The notes under the pieces: model-generated
What the model was told of the DNA's origin: nothing
The model's input: only the letters and a program-made list of their open reading frames with translations
Database searches by the model: none
Shown here: positions 6,696 through 12,065 of the stretch, piece by piece
How the letters are laid out: every line of letters begins with the position of its first letter
Position numbering within the stretch: position 1 is the stretch's first letter
Made by a program: the position numbers and the translations under genes
NCBI GenBank assembly: GCA_002483425.1
Contig: DLHW01000024.1
Location: 1-12,065 of the forward strand
Reading direction: 5' to 3'
Source of the DNA: Methylococcaceae bacterium UBA7658
Lineage (GTDB): Bacteria > Pseudomonadota > Gammaproteobacteria > Methylococcales > Methylomonadaceae
Length of the DNA stretch: 12,065 nt

Positions 6696-7004
6696 TTATT
6701 CGGATTTGCATTGGTAAGCTTTGCCCACGGCAATACCCTTGTATTTATCCAAGCTTATCATTTGATCCCAAACCACATGACTGGCATTGATTTTCTTGGC
6801 TTGCTTTAAAGCGATATTTTTAGCAAGCTCTTGCCAGCCATTGATTTTAGCGGAGGATTGCACTCCCTCAACAATAGAGATGTATTTGCAAGGAGCGACT
6901 TGCTCTTCCGGAACGGCTTGAGGCAGCTGTTCGGCCGCAACCGAAGACCGCGCGCTTATTGCCAAAATAGCCGCACCCAAAAGCGTAATACTTGATTTTC
7001 TCAT
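6696..7004 (-). CDS. Small secreted protein, possibly DUF4156/RcsF-like
   Basis: I choose the ATG at 7004 (102 residues). An in-frame TTG at 7019 would add MGKKL, and neither has a strong ribosome site. The N-terminus MRKSSITLLGAAILAISARSSVAA is a Sec signal peptide with cleavage after AxA. There is no lipobox, so the product is probably free in the periplasm. The mature part has two cysteines, one near the start (PCKYIS) and one at the very end (AYQC), probably disulfide-bonded. It also has a middle ELAKNIALKQAKKINASHVVW that recalls small envelope proteins of the DUF4156/RcsF type (pattern C..., N...A...A..., G.AY.C). That family match is tentative. It is divergent from glnK-amtB, so it could share that promoter region, but no sigma-54 element faces it. 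Confidence 0.7.
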   Translation of the reverse strand: MRKSSITLLGAAILAISARSSVAAEQLPQAVPEEQVAPCKYISIVEGVQSSAKINGWQELAKNIALKQAKKINASHVVWDQMISLDKYKGIAVGKAYQCKSE

Positions 7005-7110
7005 CAACTTTTTACCCAAATCATTGTTAACAAATACTCAGCGCTTATCAAACTAGTAATAAATCTAATCTTTATCACCTTGAAAGTAAAGCGGTGTCAA
7101 CATTAATAGC

Positions 7111-7125
7111 GCACCAAAATGCGCC
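7111..7125. promoter_or_regulatory. NtrC-type site 1 upstream of glnK
   Basis: GCACCAAAATGCGCC has a perfect left half (GCACCA) and a degenerate right half relative to GCACCA-N3-TGGTGC. Its centre is at 7118, about -127 from the predicted glnK start. The sequence GCACCAWAATG recurs 30 bp to the right. Confidence 0.5.
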
Positions 7126-7140
7126 GTTGCTAAAGTAGGC

Positions 7141-7155
7141 GCACCATAATGAAGC
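7141..7155. promoter_or_regulatory. NtrC-type site 2 upstream of glnK
   Basis: GCACCATAATGAAGC has a perfect left half and two mismatches in the right half. Its centre at 7148 is 30 bp from site 1, nearly the same spacing as the pair between glnA and the porin, and is about -97 from the predicted start. Confidence 0.5.
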
Positions 7156-7161
7156 AGGAAT

Positions 7162-7204
7162 ATTGCGGGGATATGAATTGCGGGCTTAAAACATAAGGCT
7201 TAAA
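7162..7204. repeat. Two interleaved direct-repeat pairs upstream of glnK
   Basis: ATTGCGGG occurs at 7162-7169 and 7177-7184 (15-bp period). GGCTTAAA occurs at 7183-7190 and 7197-7204 (14-bp period). They lie between the NtrC-type sites and the sigma-54 promoter, where a bending protein or second regulator often binds. Function is unknown. Confidence 0.4.
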
Positions 7205-7218
7205 GGATTTAATAAATT

Positions 7219-7234
7219 TGGCACAGTACATGCT
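7219..7234 (+). promoter_or_regulatory. Sigma-54 promoter of glnK-amtB
   Basis: TGGCACAGTACATGCT has GG and GC ten bases apart. The -24 box TGGCAC is a full match to consensus and the -12 box ATGCT differs at one base from TTGCT. The predicted start is near 7245, giving a leader of about 97 bases. Together with the upstream NtrC-type sites this fits the known control of glnK-amtB in proteobacteria. Confidence 0.8.
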
Positions 7235-7269
7235 TATATTCATGTTAAGCGAATCCCACACTTCACTTC

Positions 7270-7290
7270 GATGATGGTTTTTCGATCATC
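7270..7290 (+). other. Short hairpin in the glnK leader
   Basis: GATGAT (7270-7275) pairs with ATCATC (7285-7290) around a 9-base loop containing TTTTT, some 50 bases before the glnK ATG and clear of its ribosome site. It may be incidental or may stabilise the leader. Confidence 0.3.
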
Positions 7291-7341
7291 CATTATAGAA
7301 AGTTTGATTCTCTTAGATAACACCTTGATTTAGGAGCCTAT

Positions 7342-7680
7342 ATGAAACTAATAACCGCTATTGTTAAGCCGTTCAAACTCGACGATGTCAGAGAGGCTCT
7401 CTCTGAATTGGGCGTGTCCGGCGTTACCGTGACTGAAGTCAAAGGATTTGGCCGGCAGAAAGGCCATACCGAACTTTACCGCGGCGCCGAATACGTTGTC
7501 GATTTTTTACCGAAAGCAAAGATTGAAGTGGCTGTCGTAGACGCGTTGACCGACCAGGCGGTCATAGCAATCAGTAAAGCAGCCAATACCGGCAAAATTG
7601 GCGACGGTAAAATTTTTGTAACCAATCTCGAACAGGTTGTCCGGATTCGTACCGGGGAAACTGGCGAAGAAGCGCTTTAA
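7342..7680 (+). CDS. glnK: PII nitrogen regulatory protein GlnK
   Basis: This 112-residue trimeric PII signal protein binds ATP/ADP and 2-oxoglutarate and reports nitrogen status. It starts MKLITAIVKPFKLDDVREAL, carries Tyr51 in the T-loop motif YRGAEYVVDF (the uridylylation site), and has the B-loop and C-terminal signatures TGKIGDGKIFV and VVRIRTGE. Length is the family norm. The ATG is preceded by AGGAG about five bases upstream. Only ten bases separate it from amtB, the usual glnK-amtB pairing, so its main target is inferred to be AmtB, which GlnK blocks when ammonium is plentiful. A name of glnB is possible from sequence alone, but the amtB linkage favours glnK. Confidence 0.96.
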   Translation: MKLITAIVKPFKLDDVREALSELGVSGVTVTEVKGFGRQKGHTELYRGAEYVVDFLPKAKIEVAVVDALTDQAVIAISKAANTGKIGDGKIFVTNLEQVVRIRTGETGEEAL

Positions 7681-7690
7681 GGAGAATAAG

Positions 7691-9106
7691 ATGAAAAATA
7701 GATTTCCGGGTTTGATAGGCTTGGCTGCATTACTGCTTCTCATCATGTGTCCGCCGATGCTGTCGGCGGAAGAAGCGACCGCAGCCGCAATCACCCAAAC
7801 CGTTAACAAAGGCGATACCGCCTGGATGATCGTGGCGACCGTGCTGGTAATACTAATGGTGGTGCCGGGGCTTGCCTTATTTTACGGTGGCATGGTGCGC
7901 GCCAAAAACATGCTGTCGGTATTGATGCAAGTATTCGTTATTTTCGCCATGATGTCGATTCTATGGGCCCTGTACGGTTATAGCGTCGCGTTTACCGAAG
8001 GCAATGCTTTCTTCGGCGGATTTAGTAAAGCTTTTTTAAAAGGCATTACACCCGACTCGATGGCGGCAACCTTTAGCAAAGGCGCTTACGTTCCTGAGTT
8101 TATTTACGTGGCGTTCCAATTGACTTTCGCTGCGATAACTCCGGCCTTAATCATCGGCGCATTTGCCGAGCGGGTTAAATTCTCCGCAGTGCTGTTGTTC
8201 ATGTTCATCTGGTTTACGTTTTCGTACTTGCCGATAGCGCACATGGTCTGGTATTGGGCGGGCCCCGATGCATACACCGATGCCAAAGCCGCAGAAGCAG
8301 CGGGTGCAACGGCGGGTTTTATCTTCCAAAAAGGTGCGTTGGATTTTGCCGGCGGTACGGTCGTGCATATCAACGCGGGTATCGCGGGTTTGATCGGCTG
8401 TTTGGTGATCGGCAAACGCATTGGATTCGGAAGGGAATCCTTGGCGCCGCATAGCGTCACCATGACCATGATCGGCGCATCATTACTATGGGTCGGCTGG
8501 TTCGGATTCAACGTCGGTTCCAATTTGGAAGCCAACGGCTTGGCGGCTTTGGTATTCGTGAATACTTTATTGGCCAGCGCGGCGGCCACCTTGTCGTGGA
8601 TGTGCGCGGAATGGATGATACGCGGCAAACCCAGCATGTTGGGCGGAGCCTCCGGCGCAGTGGCCGGATTGGTTGCGATTACTCCAGCATGCGGATGGTC
8701 CGGCCCGATGGGTGCGATTATGCTCGGTTTGGTAGTGGGCGCAGCCTGCTTTTGGGGCGTTACGGTACTTAAAGCTAAACTGGGTTACGACGATTCTCTC
8801 GATGCTTTCGGCGTACACGGCATCGGCGGAATCATCGGCGCGGTCGGCACCGGCATCGTCGCATCCCCCGCATTAGGCGGCACCGGCGTGTGGGATTACG
8901 TCGCCAACGGCGTTGCGGAGTTCAGCTTATCAGGGCAGGTGACTAGCCAGCTTTGGGGGGTCGGGGTTTGTATCGTTTGGTCGGGCATCGTATCCTTCGT
9001 CGCCTTTAAACTCGTGGATGTATTAATCGGGCTGCGCGTTCCTGAAGAGGTCGAACGTGAAGGTTTGGATATCTGCGAACATGGCGAAACGGCTTATCAT
9101 ATCTAA
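7691..9106 (+). CDS. amtB: Ammonium transporter AmtB
   Basis: This trimeric inner-membrane channel of the Amt/Rh family imports ammonium. I start it at 7691 (471 residues), where GGAG at 7681-7684 sits just upstream. An earlier in-frame ATG at 7637 lies inside glnK and adds no family sequence. Residues 1-26 form a cleavable signal peptide (cleavage near MLSA), giving the usual 11 membrane helices. Seen residues include the PGLALFYGGMVR and GAFAERVKF motifs, Asp218 with the pore His226 in LDFAGGTVVHINAG, and the second pore His376 in DAFGVHGIGG. The C-terminal GLRVPEEVEREGLDICEHG is the tail that meets GlnK. A stretch of about 20 residues (AGPDAY to IFQKG, 191-215) after the HMVWYW motif is longer than in E. 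coli AmtB and likely forms a periplasmic loop. Confidence 0.98.
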   Translation: MKNRFPGLIGLAALLLLIMCPPMLSAEEATAAAITQTVNKGDTAWMIVATVLVILMVVPGLALFYGGMVRAKNMLSVLMQVFVIFAMMSILWALYGYSVAFTEGNAFFGGFSKAFLKGITPDSMAATFSKGAYVPEFIYVAFQLTFAAITPALIIGAFAERVKFSAVLLFMFIWFTFSYLPIAHMVWYWAGPDAYTDAKAAEAAGATAGFIFQKGALDFAGGTVVHINAGIAGLIGCLVIGKRIGFGRESLAPHSVTMTMIGASLLWVGWFGFNVGSNLEANGLAALVFVNTLLASAAATLSWMCAEWMIRGKPSMLGGASGAVAGLVAITPACGWSGPMGAIMLGLVVGAACFWGVTVLKAKLGYDDSLDAFGVHGIGGIIGAVGTGIVASPALGGTGVWDYVANGVAEFSLSGQVTSQLWGVGVCIVWSGIVSFVAFKLVDVLIGLRVPEEVEREGLDICEHGETAYHI

Positions 9107-9122
9107 TTTTTTCGCATGTAGA

Positions 9123-9147
9123 CTGGGGCTGCTTCCGGCAGCCCCAG
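9123..9147 (+). terminator. Hairpin after amtB, no T-run
   Basis: CTGGGGCTGC (9123-9132) and GCAGCCCCAG (9138-9147) form a perfect 10-bp GC-rich stem with a 5-base loop, 16 bases after the amtB stop. The sequence after it is CTAAACACC, so it is not a canonical intrinsic terminator. It may block 3' exonucleases or pause polymerase. Confidence 0.55.
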
Positions 9148-9238
9148 CTAAACACCGGGAAATGACTATGAGAGCATTCCAATCATCGCTTGTGATCGCA
9201 CAATTTGCGCAGCCCTGCTTTAAAAATAACCCGGCGCT

Positions 9239-9925
9239 TTACTCTTCGCTCAAGGGTTGATTCGATAGATAAACCAATATGGTGTCGGCCTGGTCATCGT
9301 AACTATTCCGGTTATCGACAATTAACTGCGATAGCTTGTCGCCGATAAGCAACGGTAAATCCGAAATGTCAGGCGGATTATTGTATTCATCATTGGCAAG
9401 TTCAATCCGGCAGGTATTCAACCGGCATTCAAGTGCAATAATGCCCGCCTCCGGAATTTTTTGGCTCAATAAAGCACTTTTTACGGCAGTTTGCGTTTGC
9501 TCAGACCAGCCTTTATCGGTGGTTTCCTGACGGAATTGCTGGTCGAGTTTGAAGCCAAGGTCGCGTGCGCGCTGAGTTGTTTTGCTTTGTTCTTCCGATC
9601 GAGAGACATGCTGTAACTTGGTATGCGCATCGGTCGTAGAACCTGTTTTAGCCTTCTCGCTAGAAGATGTTTGCGCCAACGCCGCCTTAATAAGACTAAT
9701 TTCGGTTTTTAAGTCTGTTATTTCCTGCCTTAGAACAGAAATTTGATCTCGTAAAACGATGTTATTGTTATCGCTGAATTCCTGGGTGCCTAACGAAGCT
9801 TGGGGTTGAATGCCAACCGTATTTCCATCCGTGAAACTTCCTGTAAAATGAACGCCCAGTAAGTAACCGCCAATAACCAAAAGGGTTAATCCTAATCCGA
9901 TAATAGCTTTAACGCTTTTTTTCAT
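9239..9925 (-). CDS. Membrane-anchored coiled-coil protein of unknown function
   Basis: I do not recognise this family. The 228-residue protein has a short positive start (MKKSVK), one hydrophobic helix at about 7-25 that should anchor it in the inner membrane, then a probable periplasmic part. Residues about 52-85 have heptad-like spacing (VLRDQISVLRQEITDLKTEISLIKA), a likely coiled coil. A polar Ser/Thr/Lys linker follows to about 120. The C-terminal domain (about 120-225) contains Cys167 and Cys172 in ECRLNTCRIEL, suggesting a disulfide hairpin, and ends in a strand-like ADTILVYLSNQ. No Shine-Dalgarno is clear before the ATG. It is convergent with glnK-amtB and has no obvious functional link to it. 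Confidence 0.8.
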   Translation of the reverse strand: MKKSVKAIIGLGLTLLVIGGYLLGVHFTGSFTDGNTVGIQPQASLGTQEFSDNNNIVLRDQISVLRQEITDLKTEISLIKAALAQTSSSEKAKTGSTTDAHTKLQHVSRSEEQSKTTQRARDLGFKLDQQFRQETTDKGWSEQTQTAVKSALLSQKIPEAGIIALECRLNTCRIELANDEYNNPPDISDLPLLIGDKLSQLIVDNRNSYDDQADTILVYLSNQPLSEE

Positions 9926-10004
9926 AGCAAGTGTTTGATAAATCGATGACGATGTCGGCGATTGCTTTTACAAACGTTCTCTGTCATTCGAATAAGAGCC
10001 TAAG

Positions 10005-10027
10005 CCCCTCTTTTAATTAAAGAGGGG
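10005..10027. repeat. Symmetric hairpin, terminator or REP-like element
   Basis: CCCCTCTTT (10005-10013) and AAAGAGGGG (10019-10027) pair exactly around a 5-base loop. It lies between two minus-strand genes, about 60 bases past the stop of the secreted protein. There is no T-run after the stem on either strand. Similar CCCCTCTTT...AAAGAGGGG hairpins occur dispersed in some bacterial genomes, so it may be a repeat. One copy is seen here. Confidence 0.5.
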
Positions 10028-10089
10028 TGCGAGAGAGGTAATTCTTAGAAAATGCCTGCGTTTTTAAATCTACCAACCGGCTCGGCTTT

Positions 10090-10563
10090 TTAAAAGATAG
10101 TTTCGATAGTGACAATTTTGGCGGCGTTATTCGGCGGCAGATCGCAGGTCAATTCAAAAGACGATAGGGCGTCCGGAGTTAACACGCTGACGTTCGGAAA
10201 AGCCGTTGCAGCGCCGCCTGGCGCGGCTTTGATGGTCGCGCTGATCGATTGCACTAACCTAAAGGTTTTATAATGTCTTAGTACGCAAGAAAAGTTCACC
10301 GTTGAAATGTGGTCGATATACATCTTTTCGGGATTGTATTTGAATTCATGGCCTGCCGCCAAAGGACAGGAAACTTGCCGCTTGCTTACCGTGTCCCTGT
10401 TAGAGACGGCTCCGCTGAGGTAGCTGATAAAATTTTTATCGTCCGGGTTGCGGTAATGACAAATTGACCCGTGCATCACTTCGTAATCGCTCCAGGCAGT
10501 CTGTGAAAATAATGTCATACCGGCGAATACGGCAAAAATAACGCTTTTATAGAGTTTTAACAT
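10090..10563 (-). CDS. Secreted cysteine-containing protein of unknown function
   Basis: This 157-residue protein has a clear signal peptide (MLKLYKSVIFAVFAGMTLFSQTAWS, cleavage probably after residue 25). The mature part has four cysteines, at 35, 66, 93 and 140, likely two disulfides. The pattern GSICHYRNPDD, GAVSNRDTVSKRQVSCPL, VNFSCVLRHY and SFELTCDLPP, with alternating hydrophobic strands, suggests an all-beta fold. I cannot assign a function. The start is well supported: GAGGA (complement of 10570-10574) lies six bases before the ATG. Upstream on its strand is a 289-base region with a large hairpin (10622-10681). It has no overlap or tight spacing with neighbours, so it is probably transcribed alone. 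Confidence 0.8.
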   Translation of the reverse strand: MLKLYKSVIFAVFAGMTLFSQTAWSDYEVMHGSICHYRNPDDKNFISYLSGAVSNRDTVSKRQVSCPLAAGHEFKYNPEKMYIDHISTVNFSCVLRHYKTFRLVQSISATIKAAPGGAATAFPNVSVLTPDALSSFELTCDLPPNNAAKIVTIETIF

Positions 10564-10621
10564 GTTTGATCCTCATTCAAAAAGACTAGGTTTGTTGCTT
10601 TAATAAAAAGTCCGGTTTGCT

Positions 10622-10681
10622 AAAGCGTGTAGCGAAAATCATTGTTCAACGCATAATGATTTCGCTTCTATAGCGCTTTTT
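10622..10681. other. Long imperfect hairpin upstream of the secreted-protein gene
   Basis: AGCGAAAATCATT (10631-10643) pairs with AATGATTTCGCT (10655-10666) with one bulged A around an 11-base loop. An outer pairing of AAAGCG (10622-10627) with CGCTTT (10674-10679) extends it. On the plus strand it ends in a run of five T, but no plus-strand gene precedes it. On the minus strand it lies about 60 bases before the ATG at 10563, in the leader or promoter area. The rest of the 10564-10852 gap holds only one further inverted repeat (10791-10842). Confidence 0.5.
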
Positions 10682-10790
10682 CCGTTACTTAATTATGCAG
10701 GTAATAACTGAATAGAACTTGAACGCCCTCGTTTTCAGGTAAAAAATTGTTCGGGCAAATTAACGCTGGGGCGATTATGGACGATGGCGC

Positions 10791-10842
10791 ATCAAAAGAC
10801 TAAGCGGCGCTGGCGTTCTGTGACGGCAATACGCCTTTTGAT
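10791..10842. repeat. Inverted repeat downstream of the DUF1003 gene
   Basis: ATCAAAAG (10791-10798) and CTTTTGAT (10835-10842) are exact reverse complements. A competing inner stem GGCGT (10812-10816) with ACGCC (10831-10835) overlaps the right arm by one base. It begins about 10 bases past the DUF1003 stop on the minus strand, so it may mark the end of that transcript. A T-run follows the stem only on the plus strand. Confidence 0.35.
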
Positions 10843-10852
10843 TTTTAAACTC

Positions 10853-11554
10853 TTACCTTCGGTTACTGATATCGGTCAACATCTCTAGCTGAATGTCTTC
10901 TATTTGAGCCAAGCGATCCCACTGATGCGAAATGAGGTGATCAATCTTGTCATGAAGAAGCCGAATCTCGAGTTCTGCTTTCAGGTTGACTTGATAGTCA
11001 TGTTGCGATCTAAGTCTATCTTTCGCTTCTTGCCGGTTCTGGCTCATCATGATAATCGGCGCTTGAATCGCGGCTAGACAAGATAAAATAAGGTTTAGAA
11101 GAATAAAGGGATAAGGGTCTGGCGGATGGGAAACGAAAACAAACACATTAAAGCCGATCCAAACTATCAAAAAAGCGGCAAAGCAGATAAGAAAGGTCCA
11201 GCTACCCCCAAAAGAAGCGATCCTATCAGCCAATATTTCTCCGAAAGACCAGTTTTGCTCGAATTCGGCATCGACGTTCCGGGCGAGAATTTCTTGATCG
11301 CGGATACTTTTCAAGAGTTCTTCTTCAAGCTTAGTCATCTCTCCTTTCTCGATTGCAAGCAGAGAGTGAACATATTTCGCCCGGTATTTGATAAGGTCGG
11401 CACGGCAAATAAATTGTTCGGGCGTCCAGTTAGAATGCTCGCGAACAACCTCTTTTACAATCGCTTCTCGAACCGCAATGCCGGGAGTCAGTTCTCTAAC
11501 GGGAAAAATTTTTCCGCAGATTGCACAGGTATGCCCGTTTTTTTGTTTATTCAC
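10853..11554 (-). CDS. DUF1003 family membrane protein
   Basis: I prefer the GTG at 11554 (233 residues) because GGGA lies about nine bases upstream. An in-frame TTG at 11569 would add five residues and has no ribosome site. The N-terminal domain has CAIC, then a later cysteine in EQFICRADL, resembling the partial zinc-ribbon often found in DUF1003 proteins. After a Glu-rich helical stretch (LLAIEKGEMTKLEEELLKSI) come two membrane helices: one around GSWTFLICFAAFLIVWIGF and one around FILLNLILSCLAAIQAPIIM. The conserved SQNRQEAKDRLRSQHDYQVNLKAELEIRLLHDKIDHL tail that defines DUF1003 follows. The cellular role of this family is not established. Upstream, in the same direction, is the oxidoreductase gene ending at 11619. 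The gap of about 64 bases allows co-transcription, but there is no functional evidence for it. Confidence 0.88.
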   Translation of the reverse strand: MNKQKNGHTCAICGKIFPVRELTPGIAVREAIVKEVVREHSNWTPEQFICRADLIKYRAKYVHSLLAIEKGEMTKLEEELLKSIRDQEILARNVDAEFEQNWSFGEILADRIASFGGSWTFLICFAAFLIVWIGFNVFVFVSHPPDPYPFILLNLILSCLAAIQAPIIMMSQNRQEAKDRLRSQHDYQVNLKAELEIRLLHDKIDHLISHQWDRLAQIEDIQLEMLTDISNRR

Positions 11555-11618
11555 ACCGGCATTTCCCAATAACGTCTAAATCAATAAGCAAAGACATGGA
11601 CATGCATTAAAATTAGCT

Positions 11619-12065
11619 CTAAGAGCGCTGGTCTTTTTTCCATGCCGGGTAATCGGTATAACCCTTCTCATCACCGCCGTAAAAAGTCGCGCTATCGGGC
11701 GTATTTAAGGGTAGGTGATGACTAAAACGGAAAGGCAAGTCGGGGTTTGCGATAAATAATTTTCCGAACGCGACGAGGTCGGCGCGGTTTTCCTCGAGCG
11801 CGGCATTAGCGGATTCCAGATCGTAACCGTTATTCGCCATATAGAACCCGTTGAAATATCCGCGTAAAGCGCCATAATCAAGACGGCGTTCGCCTGTCAT
11901 CATATCGCCCTCCAATACATGCAAATACGCTAGCTGAAAATTGGAAAGCCGTCCGGCGATAGAATTAAAGGTTTGCTGTGGATTACTATCGTTTATATCG
12001 TTAAACGAGTTTTCAGGGGATAATCTGACGCCCACGCGATTCGCTCCCCAAACCTTGACGGCTTG
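11619..12065 (-). CDS. NADH:flavin oxidoreductase, Old Yellow Enzyme family (C-terminal part)
   Basis: The frame is open through the right edge of the window, so the N-terminal part is missing. About 148 of an expected 350-370 residues are present. Visible family features are KVWGANRVGVRLSPENSFNDINDSNPQQTF, QLAYLHVLEGD, the FMN-phosphate-side motif DLVAFGKLFIANPDLPFRF and the closing FYGGDEKGYTDYPAW. These fit NemA/OYE-type FMN enzymes that reduce electrophilic alkenes, N-ethylmaleimide or nitro compounds with NAD(P)H. The physiological substrate is unknown. A GTG at 12035 is internal to the conserved sequence and is not the start. DUF1003 follows on the same strand. Confidence 0.9.
   Translation of the reverse strand, partial: QAVKVWGANRVGVRLSPENSFNDINDSNPQQTFNSIAGRLSNFQLAYLHVLEGDMMTGERRLDYGALRGYFNGFYMANNGYDLESANAALEENRADLVAFGKLFIANPDLPFRFSHHLPLNTPDSATFYGGDEKGYTDYPAWKKDQRS

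Noticed and set aside
8104..8637. Long open frame antisense to amtB (177 codons)
   Set aside because: It lies wholly inside a certain gene, and its low-complexity Ala/Pro/Lys-rich product is a shadow of the amtB codon pattern.
9164..9262. Possible 32-codon small gene between amtB and the next gene
   Set aside because: There is a GGGAA just before the ATG, but the frame overlaps the end of the convergent gene and has no recognisable features.
10631..10666. AATCATT...AATGATT as a Fur box
   Set aside because: The half-sites are separated by 11 bases, and the full GATAATGATAATCATTATC pattern is not met.
11126..11572. 148-codon open frame antisense to the DUF1003 gene
   Set aside because: The DUF1003 frame has recognised domains and membrane helices. 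The plus-strand product has none.
1..12065. CRISPR array, tRNA, rRNA, transposase or prophage genes
   Set aside because: No regularly spaced repeats, tRNA-like cloverleaf with GGTTCRA box, rRNA or mobile-element protein was found on reading both strands.

Overview
The window looks like the chromosome of a gammaproteobacterium. Mpl (N-terminal part), ApaG, ApaH, GlnA, GlnK and AmtB all read as gammaproteobacterial forms, base composition is moderate, and a BBP2-type porin is present. A methanotroph of the Methylococcales is my best guess, but it is an inference from the overall feel of the proteins and not a demonstrated assignment.

Layout. (1) 1-1507: a GC-rich end with no gene, then mpl on the minus strand (murein peptide recycling). 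The last third of mpl and everything to its left differ sharply in base composition and protein subfamily from the rest, with a break near 505-530. (2) 1605-2848: apaG and apaH on the plus strand (Ap4A hydrolysis), divergent from mpl. (3) 3016-4759, minus strand: glnA (glutamine synthetase), its terminator, and a small conserved protein. (4) 4760-5073: regulatory region between glnA and a divergent BBP2 porin, with two NtrC-type palindromes 31 bp apart and a sigma-54 promoter facing the porin. (5) 5074-6592: the porin, a structured 3' region and a strong bidirectional terminator. (6) 6696-7004: a small secreted protein on the minus strand. (7) 7005-9147: a second NtrC/sigma-54 regulatory region, then the glnK-amtB operon and a hairpin. 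(8) 9239-12065, all minus strand: an unrecognised membrane-anchored coiled-coil protein, an unrecognised secreted cysteine protein, a DUF1003 membrane protein, and the C-terminal part of an Old Yellow Enzyme-family oxidoreductase cut by the window end.

How it works together. The centre (about 3350-9106) is a nitrogen-assimilation cluster. AmtB brings in ammonium under control of the PII protein GlnK, and GlnA fixes it into glutamine. NtrC-type sites with sigma-54 promoters stand before glnK-amtB and before the porin. The porin shares its intergenic enhancer with glnA, which suggests an outer-membrane channel induced under nitrogen limitation. That inference and the chimeric look of mpl are the two most useful observations. 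I saw no CRISPR array, tRNA, rRNA, transposase, phage gene or clear new multi-gene system.
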